A stretch of DNA of 64,000 bases from Bdellovibrio bacteriovorus str. Tiberius (GCF_000317895.1 NC_019567.1:744001-808000); one strand, 5' to 3'. Positions 1 to 9,080 are shown, counted from the first letter of the stretch. Program-made: numbers and translations. The notes: generated from the letters alone by a model not told the origin.

Positions 1-351
1 GAAGTCTCGCGCCGGAACAATGCCCGTCTGGGTATTACGGGCCTGCTGATTTTCCGTGATGGATATTTCGTGCAGCTCCTTGAGGGTGAAGAAGCTCCCG
101 TGCGCAAAGTGCTGGACGCCATCCGCGAGGATGATCGCAACTATTCCGTCAAAGTTTTGATTGAAACCATCGGGGAAGAACGTCTTTTCCCGGATTGGTC
201 CATGGCTTTTCACGACGGTGATATCACCACATCCTCAACCAACCATCTGATTGAGCTTTTCGAATCGGTCGTATCCAGCGATCTGAGTCGCCGTGGTCTT
301 ATCATGCCGATCCTGAAAAAGTTCCGCGCATCCGCCCCCGAATTGAAATAA
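1..351 (+). CDS. BLUF-domain blue-light sensor, 3' part only
   Basis: The reading frame is open from base 1, so the gene starts outside the window. The visible 116 residues match the second half of a BLUF flavin-binding domain: the NNARLGITG segment carries the flavin-contacting Asn, FVQLLEG carries the Gln central to the BLUF photocycle, and ERLFPDWSMAF carries the Trp seen in AppA-type proteins. BLUF proteins bind FAD and change hydrogen bonding around this Gln on blue light. The protein ends about 30 residues after the domain, so this looks like a short stand-alone BLUF protein whose output partner is not visible. The first Tyr of the domain lies outside the window. Confidence 0.85.
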   Translation, partial: EVSRRNNARLGITGLLIFRDGYFVQLLEGEEAPVRKVLDAIREDDRNYSVKVLIETIGEERLFPDWSMAFHDGDITTSSTNHLIELFESVVSSDLSRRGLIMPILKKFRASAPELK

Positions 352-417
352 AAGGTTCCCGGTTCTTTTTTAGGCCCACATTGCGTTATGGATGAACATC
401 ATAGAAAGGATTCACTG

Positions 418-849
418 ATGAAAACCCTGCTGAATAAACTGATTGCCCCACGAAATTTCAATACCAAGATGGATGACTTTGCGCTGACGGTCTTGCGCGT
501 GTTCATCGGCCTGACCATGGCTTTCTCTCATGGGTTGGGAAAAATTCCTCCTCCGGAAATGCTGGTGGAAGGTGTGCGTTCAATGGGCTTCCCAGCGCCG
601 GAGCTGTTTGCTTGGTGTGCTGGATTGGCTGAATTTGCCGGCGGTATTTTGCTGGCGTTGGGTCTGTTGACCCGTCCCGCAGCTGCGTTCATGGTATTCA
701 CCATGATGGTGGCGGTGTTCGGTGTTCATGCGGCGGATCCGTTTGGTCAAAAGGAAATGGGCCTGTTGTATCTGTTCACCGGTTTGTTCTTTGTTCTGCA
801 CGGAGCTGGCCGCTGGTCAGTGGATCACCTGATCACGAAAAAGAAATAG
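418..849 (+). CDS. DoxX family membrane protein
   Basis: A 143-residue protein with about four hydrophobic segments, typical of the DoxX family of small inner-membrane proteins. The pattern LRVFIGLTMAFSHGLGK near the N terminus followed by FAGGILLALGLLTRPAA is characteristic. DoxX proteins are often linked to quinone or redox-stress functions, but the reaction is not settled for most members. An in-frame ATG 30 bases upstream exists, but the ATG at 418 has an AGGA Shine-Dalgarno sequence at suitable distance, so it was chosen. It is single-gene and ends at a strong terminator shared with the convergent lipB. Confidence 0.85.
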   Translation: MKTLLNKLIAPRNFNTKMDDFALTVLRVFIGLTMAFSHGLGKIPPPEMLVEGVRSMGFPAPELFAWCAGLAEFAGGILLALGLLTRPAAAFMVFTMMVAVFGVHAADPFGQKEMGLLYLFTGLFFVLHGAGRWSVDHLITKKK

Positions 850-870
850 TTCCTTGCACACGTTAAAATG

Positions 871-898
871 AAAAAGGAGCCGGAAGGCTCCTTTTTTT
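871..898. terminator. Bidirectional terminator between doxX and lipB
   Basis: AAGGAGCC and GGCTCCTT form an 8-bp stem around a GGAA-like loop. An A-run lies on one side and a T-run on the other, so it can end transcription of both convergent genes. Confidence 0.85.
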
Positions 899-927
899 AT
901 TTGGATCTGCAGAAATTTCAATTGGCT

Positions 928-1587
928 CTATAGAACGTCCAGCAGACGGCGTTTCAGCTTTTCTTTGAATTCACTGACATTCACTTTCGCCCCCGTCAGT
1001 TGTTCAAGGCTGATCATCACTTCCGGTGGGAAACCGCAGGGACGAAGTCCTTGGAAAGCTTTTTCATCATGGGTCAGATTGATGGCGGCCCCATGGAAGG
1101 CCACCCATTTGCGCACACCCACGCCGACAGAGGCAATCTTGTGATCCTTGACCCACACACCAGTGTCATCGGCATCCGTGCGGTTGAAGCTGCTTTTGGA
1201 TGAAGAGCGTGCCTCGATACCCGACAGGCCATAGGTTTTCAGTACGTCGACAATGGCGTCTTCAAACACTTTCAAGTAAGGATTGATCTCGCGGTCTTTG
1301 CGGCCCTTGCGGGTGTGGGCCAGATTCAAAATTGGATAGATCACAAGCTGGCTGGGACCGTGATAAGTGGCGCGGCCCCCGCGAGTGACCTCCACCAGCG
1401 GGCCCTGCCAGGCAAAGACATCTTCGGCCTGAGTGGCGCGACCCACAGTCACCACCGGAGGATGTGTGCAGAACACCAGAACGCCCGGAAGGTCTTCGGT
1501 GTGCACCTTTTCCACCAGGTCATTTTGTTTTTTCAGAGCCTCATCATAGTTGATAAGTCCCCAATCCTGAAAAATCAGATCAGCCAT
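928..1587 (-). CDS. lipB: Octanoyltransferase LipB (lipoate biosynthesis)
   Basis: LipB moves octanoyl groups from acyl carrier protein to lipoyl domains, the first step of lipoate synthesis in the cytoplasm. The signature RGGRATYHGPSQLV is present, as are the catalytic Lys in the KIASVGVGVRKW segment and the catalytic Cys in LRPCGFP. The 219-residue form starting at ATG 1587 (MADLIFQDWGLINY) has the usual family length and N terminus; a longer TTG start at 1635 is possible. Its product is needed by the two-lipoyl E2 protein encoded at 11.5-13.1 kb. One oddity is Ser instead of the usual Gly in HGPGQ. Confidence 0.93.
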   Translation of the reverse strand: MADLIFQDWGLINYDEALKKQNDLVEKVHTEDLPGVLVFCTHPPVVTVGRATQAEDVFAWQGPLVEVTRGGRATYHGPSQLVIYPILNLAHTRKGRKDREINPYLKVFEDAIVDVLKTYGLSGIEARSSSKSSFNRTDADDTGVWVKDHKIASVGVGVRKWVAFHGAAINLTHDEKAFQGLRPCGFPPEVMISLEQLTGAKVNVSEFKEKLKRRLLDVL

Positions 1588-1792
1588 GATTTGTTTGTGC
1601 CACCGATTTAAGTCCAAGTCATTCTTTCTCTTCAAAGGTCCAATTCAGAGGGCAGTGTGCAATCTTTGGACAGCAATTTCATTCGAGGTGTAAACGCACT
1701 AGTCACAAAAATTTCAAAATGAGATTCGTTTGAAAAGCCACGGAACATGCCCCCAAAATGGTTTCAGGAACACAAAGAAGCAGGGAGAGGGT

Positions 1793-3427
1793 ATGAAGAA
1801 TCTAGGACTGATGAGCACATTGATCGCCGCGATCGCTCTGACAGGATGTCTGGACAACGGCGGTGGCACTGAGGTGAAGCAAGACCTCAATAACGGTGAC
1901 TTCAGCGTTATCACTGAGCCGGAAACAGGCTCTGGTGGCGGATCCAGCGGTGGCAGCACCGAAGAAGGCAGCACCGGTTCAGGTGGTGACAACGGTGGCA
2001 GTGTGCCGGCTCCATCAGACCCTGAAGGTTTTGATATCAACAAAGGCGCAGTTCTGACGGCGTCCACAAACCTCAGTCTTGATTTCTATCCTCCTTTCCA
2101 CACGGCTTACACCAAGGTTTCTGAAAATGAATCCTGCGGTGGCGGCACTTGGGTGGACTATGCGGACTCTGGGGTTCTGCTAAGCTCCAAGACCAATCAG
2201 AATGTTCCAGTCAGTGTGCAGTTCCGCGATCATGATGGTCGCACCAGTTCCTGCTATGTTCGCCGTATCTATATTGACCAGGTCGGTCCGGACATTGTGT
2301 TTGCAAAATACCCATCCGCTCCGGTTGAAGAAGGCCTGGATGTGGAGCTTATCTTCACAGTGACTGACGCAGGTGCCGGTGTGGCTTCCGTGACTTGTTC
2401 CATGGGTGCTTCCACCAAGGCATGTGCTGCCGGACAGAACAAGATCGTTTTGCCAAAACTTGCCGGTGGTGACTACACCCTGAAAGTTTCCGCGACAGAT
2501 AAATTGGGTCATGCTTCTGAAAAATCCATCTCGTTCAAAGTTTCCTCCATGTACAAACAAATGGTGAACAACGTGAAAGTGAACGAATACCAGAAAGTGG
2601 ATATTTTGTTCGTGATCGATAACTCGGGATCCATGGAGTACGAACAGAAATCCATGGCGTCCCGTGTGCGCAACTTCCTGGATGTGGTGAAAGGTCTGGA
2701 CTGGCAGATTGCCGTGACCACCACCGATCCGGTACACAAAACTTTGGGGGACGGCCGTTTGGTTCCTCTTTATAACAAGCCCGGCCAGTACATTCTGACA
2801 TCTTCCATGAACGACGCCGAAGCCCGCACAACTTTGAGCAACACTTTGCAAAGATCAGAAACCGGTTCCGGCAGTGAGCAAGGTATCTTCGCCGCTTACC
2901 GCGCGATTGAACGCTCGATGACGGCATCCGGTGGCAACGCGAACTTCATCCGTAACGATTCCCAGCTGGCTGTCGTGGTGATCTCGGACGAAGATGAATC
3001 TGCCAACGGTGCGAAAAATGATCCTGCGAACTTTGTGAAGTTCGTGGCTGACAGCTTCGGTTCCCAGAAAGCCATGAGCTTCCATTCCATCATCGCCCGC
3101 CCTGACGATCAGGCGTGCTTGAAGGGTGAAGGTTATTCAGCAGGCTTCCGTTACGAACAGATTTCCAAACTGACCGGCGGTGTGATCGGTGACGTGTGTG
3201 CATCTGATTATGCAGCTCAAGTTCAGGGGATCGCCGAAGGTGTGCGCAAGACTTTGAAGTCCATCACTCTGACTTGTGCGCCAGTTGTGGATGCCATGAG
3301 ATCCATCCTGGTTCTGAAAGATGGGCAGGTGTATGATGGCACTCGCAAGATGGAAGGGCTTAATCTAGTCTTTGACCAAATGCTGCCTCAGGGGAATTAC
3401 GAAGTTTACTACTCTTGTATCAAGTAA
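1793..3427 (+). CDS. Lipoprotein with Ig-like region and von Willebrand factor A domain
   Basis: A 544-residue protein beginning with a lipoprotein signal (lipobox LTGC), then a Gly/Ser-rich flexible linker of about 50 residues, a beta-rich Ig-like region (about 70-260) and a vWA domain (about 268-500). The vWA domain has an intact MIDAS DNSGS motif in VDILFVIDNSGSM and a later VVISDEDES strand. vWA domains bind ligands through a metal ion, so a surface adhesion or protein-binding role is likely, but no ligand can be inferred. The ATG at 1793 is preceded by AGGGAGAGG; a start at 1730 would spoil the signal peptide. The gene is followed within 5 bases by the first copy of the structured repeat. 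Confidence 0.8.
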   Translation: MKNLGLMSTLIAAIALTGCLDNGGGTEVKQDLNNGDFSVITEPETGSGGGSSGGSTEEGSTGSGGDNGGSVPAPSDPEGFDINKGAVLTASTNLSLDFYPPFHTAYTKVSENESCGGGTWVDYADSGVLLSSKTNQNVPVSVQFRDHDGRTSSCYVRRIYIDQVGPDIVFAKYPSAPVEEGLDVELIFTVTDAGAGVASVTCSMGASTKACAAGQNKIVLPKLAGGDYTLKVSATDKLGHASEKSISFKVSSMYKQMVNNVKVNEYQKVDILFVIDNSGSMEYEQKSMASRVRNFLDVVKGLDWQIAVTTTDPVHKTLGDGRLVPLYNKPGQYILTSSMNDAEARTTLSNTLQRSETGSGSEQGIFAAYRAIERSMTASGGNANFIRNDSQLAVVVISDEDESANGAKNDPANFVKFVADSFGSQKAMSFHSIIARPDDQACLKGEGYSAGFRYEQISKLTGGVIGDVCASDYAAQVQGIAEGVRKTLKSITLTCAPVVDAMRSILVLKDGQVYDGTRKMEGLNLVFDQMLPQGNYEVYYSCIK

Positions 3428-3431
3428 GCTT

Positions 3432-3556
3432 CGGTTGGTGAAAAAGGCCCATCTGACTTCGTTGTCGGGCCTTTTGCTTCTCTCCGACGTGCTTGGAGCA
3501 CGCCTCCGTTTCGCAAAAAGCCCTCCGCCTTGCATCTGGACCTTTTTGACCAACCG
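3432..3556 (+). repeat. Structured 3'-end repeat, copy 1
   Basis: First of three related elements (others at 21700 and 24225). Ends GGTTGGTGAAAAAGG and CCTTTTTGACCAACC pair with one mismatch. Internal parts include a hairpin around TGACTTCGTT, a second stem (CTTTTGC with GCAAAAAG) enclosing CTCCGACGTGCTTGGAGC, and a conserved CCCTCCGCCTTGC. Loops and joints match the other copies while stem sequences differ but still pair. It begins 4 bases after the stop of the vWA lipoprotein gene. Confidence 0.85.
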
Positions 3557-3579
3557 CCTTTCTAGGGGTTGGTTTGGTT

Positions 3580-4596
3580 TTAGAACCAGTATTTATATCC
3601 GAGACTGAAACCAGTCATACTTCCGCGACCGTAATCAATAGAACTAGTGCCAGATGTCTGTGTCATGTTTAAGGCCACCGATCGGATTATAAAATCGATG
3701 GATGAGTTTTCAGTTAGAAGAACGCCTGCGCCAAAGTAGGCACCCAATCCACCATAAATTTCAACTGAAGAACCGTCTGTGTCAGTTAGGGTTGGGATAC
3801 TTAGGTTTAAGCCGAACGGAATATAAAAGGTATTCCATCGATAAGCTAACCCAGCCTCTCCAATCAGAAATGAAAGTTTCGGCTTAGTTCCGGTAAAGTT
3901 ACCAGAAGCTGTGCCACCACTACCTGTGAATTTAATAGTGTTGATTTTACGACCGACTTCTAAAAGAAGGCTCGTTGAAATTCCCCAGTTTTGAGGTTTC
4001 ATTCTGGCGAATGTTAGTCCAATGCCAACTGAAGAATCCGTACCAAATTCTGCATTCAGATTACCGCTCCCACTTGATGTGGTGGCATATACATCTTCAA
4101 AATTAGCCTGGTTTGCTGAAGCATAGTAAACTGAAAAGCCGAGTCTTGGACCGGATGCCCATCTTTCCTCCAAAGAACTTGGAAGCTCGTCCATAGCTAC
4201 CTGTGGAGTTGATGGAGTATGTTGAGAATTGCTTTCTTCTTCGATCAGAGCCAACTCTATAGGAAGATCTTTCGTGATTTCTTCGCGATTTAGACACTCT
4301 TTCGAACTGAGAGTGAGCAATGAATCCTTTTTGCCTTTAAGTATAAGAGAGCATTGTTTGTTGTTCGGAAACGTAACAAGAAAAGTTTTGCCGGGGCTCA
4401 GTGTTTCAAGGGAATTGGAAGTTTCTGCAACAACTAAGTTTTGAGAGGGAATTACCTGCTTTATTGTATATGCCGATGTTTTAGGAGTTTCGGCAGCTTC
4501 GGTGGAGGTTGCTTGGTTTTTGTCCGCTTCTTGCGCCGAAGAATTTTGAGCGGCGAAAAGCAAAGTCATTGCGAAAATAAGAATTGCGCTATTCAT
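3580..4596 (-). CDS. Probable outer-membrane beta-barrel protein, unknown function
   Basis: A 338-residue exported protein. The signal peptide MNSAILIFAMTLLFAAQ ends near SSAQE, followed by a Thr/Glu/Ala-rich linker and a small beta-rich region. From about residue 150 the sequence alternates polar and hydrophobic residues with Gly-rich turns, and it ends in YKYWF, an aromatic terminus typical of outer-membrane barrels. The ATG at 4596 has AAGGA upstream; the longer frame from 4650 would mask the signal peptide. The gene is visibly richer in A and T than its neighbours, which hints at transfer. No family was recognised. Confidence 0.7.
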   Translation of the reverse strand: MNSAILIFAMTLLFAAQNSSAQEADKNQATSTEAAETPKTSAYTIKQVIPSQNLVVAETSNSLETLSPGKTFLVTFPNNKQCSLILKGKKDSLLTLSSKECLNREEITKDLPIELALIEEESNSQHTPSTPQVAMDELPSSLEERWASGPRLGFSVYYASANQANFEDVYATTSSGSGNLNAEFGTDSSVGIGLTFARMKPQNWGISTSLLLEVGRKINTIKFTGSGGTASGNFTGTKPKLSFLIGEAGLAYRWNTFYIPFGLNLSIPTLTDTDGSSVEIYGGLGAYFGAGVLLTENSSIDFIIRSVALNMTQTSGTSSIDYGRGSMTGFSLGYKYWF

Positions 4597-4690
4597 AGGG
4601 ATCCTTTGTGTTGGGATCCTTATCTTTTTATTTTGTTTGAAAGTAAGCAAATTTATATTTGTTTTCAGTCCATTGGTCTAGAGTACAAAT

Positions 4691-5836
4691 TTAATTCTGT
4701 AGGATGCGGTTTAGGGCTTTGGCTACTTCGGCGGATTCGTTGATGACTCTTTGGCTGATGGCTGGGTTTTCCATGAAATAGCCGAAGGCGCGGATGATTT
4801 GGGTGTTTTTTTGGTCGGGGCTTACGTTTGTTAAGTCATAAGCTGGGTTTTTATAGGCGTGAGCGTTCCACAGGCTTTCTAGATTTAGATCTGTGCGGTT
4901 TCTTTCCAGCCATACTCTTGCTGGCTGGGCTACGTGGCAGCTGGCGCAGTCCATGTTTTCTGGGTTGAAGCTGTGCGGGTCTTCGGCGCGGTGGATGGCG
5001 CGCAGTTCTTTTCTTAGCAGGTCTTCGTTGCCTGTTTTCATGCGGGCGGAATTGCCGATGACCTTGTTGAATGAATCTTCGCCGGTGGCTTCTGGGGAAA
5101 TAAGGCCGCGTTCGAAGTGGTCTGATGGGACTGCGAAGTTGACGAAGGCTTGGGCTGATCTGTCCAGGCGTGGGATCTTCATCAGTTTTAGCTGACCATT
5201 GCGCACTTCAAAGCCCGAGAAAGACCACATGTCGCCAGCGCCTCGGACCACCATCGCGGTGATGCGGGTCAGGTTTGCGGGGCCTGCGTATTTGCGCACG
5301 ATTTGGTTGAACTCTAACAACGCCGGGGATTTGTCGGCTTGTACGGCCCAAGCGGGGTGCACTTGCAGAGGCAGACCTTTGGTTTCGACTTTGTTGCGAA
5401 GTTTCCACGCCATTAGATCTTTTGTCAGGGAATCAAAGTCAGCATCGCTTAGCACATAGAAGCTGTGCAGGGCTGCATCGACGGATTGCACGCGGTTGCG
5501 GAAGCCTGGTTCCAGCGGTTGCCATACCAGGCGGATTTGTTTTTGGCAGGACTGTGGGGTTGGCAGTGGGAAGCACGGATCGATGCGCACGGCGATCACA
5601 CGCAGGGATTCGGCCACGTCGTTTTCGCTCATCACCGGAGTCAGCGGAGGAATCGTTCCCATAAATGCCGGGTTCAGCAGCGGACCGCCACGGCCGGGGG
5701 TGGTGATGCCCATCAGATTGTCGTCGCCAAAACGGGCCGGCAAAGGCATCAGGTAAGAGACGTCATTCAGGTCCCAGGCGGCGTTGGCCTGAAGACCCAG
5801 AAACAGGGCAAGGGCAAATGCGAATGTGGCTTTCAT
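4691..5836 (-). CDS. Exported protein with a single CxxCH haem-binding motif
   Basis: A 381-residue protein with a clear signal peptide (MKATFAFALALFLGLQANAA) and one haem c attachment motif, CASCH, near residue 300 in NMDCASCHVAQPARVW. Otherwise the sequence is not a recognisable cytochrome c. Proteins with this layout occur in delta-type proteobacteria without known function; a periplasmic redox or sensing role is an inference. The ATG at 5836 gives the signal peptide directly, though its Shine-Dalgarno is weak; ATG 5884 is an alternative. It is divergent from the phosphatase gene at 5965. Confidence 0.65.
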   Translation of the reverse strand: MKATFAFALALFLGLQANAAWDLNDVSYLMPLPARFGDDNLMGITTPGRGGPLLNPAFMGTIPPLTPVMSENDVAESLRVIAVRIDPCFPLPTPQSCQKQIRLVWQPLEPGFRNRVQSVDAALHSFYVLSDADFDSLTKDLMAWKLRNKVETKGLPLQVHPAWAVQADKSPALLEFNQIVRKYAGPANLTRITAMVVRGAGDMWSFSGFEVRNGQLKLMKIPRLDRSAQAFVNFAVPSDHFERGLISPEATGEDSFNKVIGNSARMKTGNEDLLRKELRAIHRAEDPHSFNPENMDCASCHVAQPARVWLERNRTDLNLESLWNAHAYKNPAYDLTNVSPDQKNTQIIRAFGYFMENPAISQRVINESAEVAKALNRILQN

Positions 5837-5964
5837 GCGACGCAAATTTCCATTTTTGATGCGCCAATTCAACAAGATTCCCATAAAACGCCGGGCCAAG
5901 GACCTAATTGAAAATGAATTAAACGCGCTTCGTGTTATCATGGGTTTTTACGGAAAGGCGTGGA

Positions 5965-6714
5965 ATGAAACTGCAGGGCGGAATCAATTTCAGAGACATG
6001 GGTGGGTATCTGACAACGGACGGCAGACGGGTTAAAAAGAACCGTCTTTATCGTTCCGGCTCCCTGTCTCGTTTGACGGCTGAAGACTGTGCTCAGCTGG
6101 AAGCCCTAGGGGTCAGTGAGATCCATGATTATCGTGATCTGAAGGAATCCGCTGCCGATAAGGACGTTGTCTGGAACGGCGCGGTCTATGAATGTCATCC
6201 GGCGAATCCGGATTCTCACGCTGTGAAAAATGACAACCACGATTTCTGGGCGGATGAAAATCTGCGCGTGGTTCCCAGCGATTTTATGGAAACTCTGTAC
6301 AAACAGCTGCCGTTCGCCAATCGCTCCTATCAAAGACTGTTTGAACGCGTGCAGCCTTTGGAAAAAGGCGCACTGGTTCAACACTGTGCTGTCGGAAAGG
6401 ACCGCACTGGCGTCGGATCAGCGCTGACATTGTTGTCTTTGGGAGTTTCGCGAGACGCTGTTGTTGAAGACTATCTGCGTACAGAGCAGACATTGCAGCC
6501 ATTCCGCGAACAGGTCTTGAATAAAGTTGAAAATAAACTTTCCAGCAAAGGCCTTGAAAACCTGCATTATCTGATGTCAGTGAAAGAACATTTCCTGAGC
6601 GCAGCCTTGGATGCCATTCACGAACGCTACGGCAGCCTTGAGCGCTACTTCGCCGTGGAATTCTCACTGACCCCGGAAAAGCTGTCCGCTTTGAAAAGCA
6701 ACTACCTGGAGTAA
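5965..6714 (+). CDS. Tyrosine/serine phosphatase, PTP-like (HCxxGKDRTG)
   Basis: A 249-residue cytoplasmic protein of the bacterial tyrosine-protein phosphatase family (LipA/IphP-like). The N-terminal GGINFRDMGGY and RLYRSGSLSRL are the usual family hallmarks, and HCAVGKDRTG is the active-site P-loop with catalytic Cys and Arg present. Substrates in such enzymes include phosphotyrosine proteins or phosphoinositides and cannot be assigned here. The start at 5965 follows GGAAAGG; the frame from 5932 only adds 11 unlikely residues. Confidence 0.85.
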   Translation: MKLQGGINFRDMGGYLTTDGRRVKKNRLYRSGSLSRLTAEDCAQLEALGVSEIHDYRDLKESAADKDVVWNGAVYECHPANPDSHAVKNDNHDFWADENLRVVPSDFMETLYKQLPFANRSYQRLFERVQPLEKGALVQHCAVGKDRTGVGSALTLLSLGVSRDAVVEDYLRTEQTLQPFREQVLNKVENKLSSKGLENLHYLMSVKEHFLSAALDAIHERYGSLERYFAVEFSLTPEKLSALKSNYLE

Positions 6715-6888
6715 ATCCCCCTTTTTCGACTTTTAGTTTACTGGAATTCGATCTTAAAAATAAGAAAACCTGATGATGCGAAGACTAAGGCTGAAAACAA
6801 GAAACTTCACTATGGACTTGCGCTAGGTACTGGAGCTGCTGCCATTTTGAGTTTGGTTGATTACCTTAAGGCAGCAGGTGTTTTTTAG
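6715..6888 (+). pseudogene. Possible gene remnant encoding a hydrophobic C-terminal tail
   Basis: The stretch after the phosphatase stop codon stays open in the same frame up to a TAG at 6886-6888. It reads through DAKTKAENKKLHYGLALG into a membrane-like segment ending DYLKAAGVF. No start codon or Shine-Dalgarno sequence is visible. It could be the 3' remnant of a lost gene or chance. Confidence 0.25.
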
Positions 6889-6890
6889 TT

Positions 6891-7691
6891 CTATTTCAAG
6901 ATCACCACAATATTAGGTTCGCTGACGACGATCAGTTTTCCGTCTTTGGCGAATGTCATGCCTTCATATTGCTGGGCCACCGCCGGCAGATCCAATGTGC
7001 TGACGGCTTGTCCCTGGCGGTTCACGCGCATCACACGGGAAGACTCATGACTGAGCAATAGCAGTTGATCGTTGGCATCGTCGTAGACACAGGCGGAAAG
7101 ATCGCTCATTACATGTTTCAAAAGGCGTTCTGTATCGAACGGTTCTTTCAATCCCAGTGCAGTGGAATCCAGAATGTCATTGCCATGAGTGGGGCGGTTC
7201 CATTCAAAGATGCGTTTCGGTTTCTTTTCCTGAACCGCGAAAAGCACGTTGCGGTTCTTGGAATAACAAACGCCTTCCAAGCCCATGTTGTTTTTTAATG
7301 GTGCCGGCAGTTGCATCAACTGAACATCTGCGCGTGATTCACGCGCATCAACAGTTGTTTGGCTTTCATTGATCTTAATAATCAACACGTGATTGGATTC
7401 CGTGCTGATGGCGTATTCGTTTTTCCCCAGATACACGATGTCTTCGGTGTCGTCATCCAGCAGGTTGGTGACACGAATGATGCGCACAGGTTTTGCGAAG
7501 TCCTCTTTGTATTCAAAGATGGTTCCGGAATTATTCTGAATCAGAAAATAAGAATCACTGTCGGGGTTGTATGTGATCCCGGACAGATTGCCGCCCACCT
7601 CGGGCAGGGTCTTCTGTAACGTAATAGCTTCTTGGGCAAAAGCATTTGTGGATAACAACAGCAATGCAGTTAGAACGACTTGGATTTTCAT
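6891..7691 (-). CDS. Exported SdiA-regulated-domain (YjiK-like) protein
   Basis: A 266-residue protein with signal peptide MKIQVVLTALLLLSTNAFAQ. The following sequence matches the SdiA-regulated beta-propeller family: GGNLSGITYNPDSDSYFLIQN, DTEDIVYLGKNEYAI and GLEGVCYSKNRNVLF are the repeated blade motifs. The family's biochemical role is not established; members are periplasmic and probably bind metal or ligand. The ATG at 7691 has a GGGGGAA Shine-Dalgarno sequence; the 17 extra upstream residues are rejected because they precede the signal peptide. Confidence 0.75.
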   Translation of the reverse strand: MKIQVVLTALLLLSTNAFAQEAITLQKTLPEVGGNLSGITYNPDSDSYFLIQNNSGTIFEYKEDFAKPVRIIRVTNLLDDDTEDIVYLGKNEYAISTESNHVLIIKINESQTTVDARESRADVQLMQLPAPLKNNMGLEGVCYSKNRNVLFAVQEKKPKRIFEWNRPTHGNDILDSTALGLKEPFDTERLLKHVMSDLSACVYDDANDQLLLLSHESSRVMRVNRQGQAVSTLDLPAVAQQYEGMTFAKDGKLIVVSEPNIVVILK

Positions 7692-7855
7692 TAAATTCCC
7701 CCGGGCTGAATTCTTAACCTGAGACAGAAGCCACTGAAACAATAATCTAATTCTGTGTCTGTTTTGTAAAGATTTGGCAAGCTCCCCTTTAGTCTAGGTC
7801 GCATTTTCCGAAACTGGTGGGGTCCGTCAACGTCTACATCCAGGAGAACGTTTCA

Positions 7856-8587
7856 ATGATTTCATCCACGATACAAAAACTGATGCTTTCCACGGTGGCG
7901 GTGCTAAGCCTTGCCGCCTGTTCTCAAGAGGGTCTTATCAAGGGCGCCGCCCTATCCACCAAAATCACCCAAGGCGACGTGTATGTTTCGCTAAAAACCC
8001 AGGTGGACTCCAACAACCTGCAGATCATGAGTGTGCAGTTGCCGATTTATAATCCGGAAAATCCAGTGGAGATGCTGGGAATGCTCAATGTCTCGTCCCT
8101 AGTGCCGGGGATTACCGATATCGATCTGGTATTGAACTTTTCCCGAATCACCAAGATTCCGGCCCTGCAGGCTGAAAAAGGCCTGCCCAACGGAACTCTG
8201 TTTCCGGTCATGGGGGTGAAGGCGGAAGAATGGTATTCGATCCCGCTGAGTGACAGCCGTGTCTCAAAGTTGTATCTGAATCTGGATTTGCAGACACCCA
8301 AAGTGGTGTTGGGATGTGCGCTAGGTACAGATTCACTCAGTGCCGGGATCGTGGCCAACCTCTTCACCGGCTTTAGTGCTCAAGGGGTGACGGGTTATGG
8401 CGGCGTTTACAGCGGCTTGCTGCCGGGACAAAGCGGGGTGGCTGTGTTTGCTGATGTGACGTCGGTGCTGAAAACTTCCAGCGCAGGAGTCAGCTTTTTG
8501 GATCGCACCACAAAGAGTCGCCAGAGCCGGGTCGTCGAACGTTTGCAGCAGTTGAACCAGAAGCGTTCGGTACTGCGATTTCGTTAA
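7856..8587 (+). CDS. Lipoprotein of unknown function
   Basis: A 243-residue lipoprotein with lipobox LAAC after a short hydrophobic segment (MLSTVAVLSLAAC). The mature part is beta-rich with no recognised domain. The C terminus is basic (RQSRVVERLQQLNQKRSVLRFR). The start at 7856 is supported by AGGAG upstream. It ends at a bidirectional terminator. A conserved Bdellovibrio-type envelope protein is the most that can be said. Confidence 0.6.
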   Translation: MISSTIQKLMLSTVAVLSLAACSQEGLIKGAALSTKITQGDVYVSLKTQVDSNNLQIMSVQLPIYNPENPVEMLGMLNVSSLVPGITDIDLVLNFSRITKIPALQAEKGLPNGTLFPVMGVKAEEWYSIPLSDSRVSKLYLNLDLQTPKVVLGCALGTDSLSAGIVANLFTGFSAQGVTGYGGVYSGLLPGQSGVAVFADVTSVLKTSSAGVSFLDRTTKSRQSRVVERLQQLNQKRSVLRFR

Positions 8588-8605
8588 AAAGCCTGCTTTG
8601 AAAAT

Positions 8606-8640
8606 AAAAAAGCCGACCTGTTAAGGGGTCGGCTTTTTGT
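8606..8640. terminator. Bidirectional terminator
   Basis: AAAAAGCCGACC and GGTCGGCTTTTT form a long stem with A- and T-runs on either side, between two convergent genes. Confidence 0.88.
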
Positions 8641-8660
8641 TTTATTGATTTGCGGAAGTC

Positions 8661-9080
8661 TTAGTAGTGAATCACTTCAAAAACCGCACGGCAACCGCGG
8701 TTCACCCAAACACGGTCGTTATAGATACCGAATGTATTATTGTATAGGCACGCATCGTAAGAGATCACGTTGTACAGGCGCACGGACTGAACGTTGTACG
8801 GGCTGAAGTAGCACTCTTGATAGTAATAGTTCCAGGATTCGCAAGTGATGTATTCAACGCGAGGACCGGCTGGTGGGTAAGGATTCGGATACGGAGCCGG
8901 AGGACGTGGATTTGGGCGCGGATATGGATCTGGGCGCGGGTTGCCTGGATAAGGCGCTGGGCGCGGTCCTGGGCGGATGTAGCTTGTTTCTGCGTCTTGG
9001 TACTGGCTTTCCAAAATATCTGCCTGAGCCCATGGTGCCAGGCCAAAGACAATTAGCATTGCAAAGAATAGGTTTTTCAT
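8661..9080 (-). CDS. Exported DUF3011 protein with Pro-rich linker
   Basis: A 139-residue exported protein. After the signal peptide (MKNLFFAMLIVFGLAPWAQA) come about 40 residues of Pro/Arg/Tyr-rich repeats such as RPDPYPRPNPRPP, then a DUF3011-like domain. That domain begins YITCESWNYYYQEC and ends VWVNRGCRAVFEV, with spaced Cys residues probably forming disulfides. DUF3011 domains are found in exported proteins and have no known activity. The ATG at 9080 has a GGGGGAA Shine-Dalgarno sequence. Confidence 0.75.
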   Translation of the reverse strand: MKNLFFAMLIVFGLAPWAQADILESQYQDAETSYIRPGPRPAPYPGNPRPDPYPRPNPRPPAPYPNPYPPAGPRVEYITCESWNYYYQECYFSPYNVQSVRLYNVISYDACLYNNTFGIYNDRVWVNRGCRAVFEVIHY

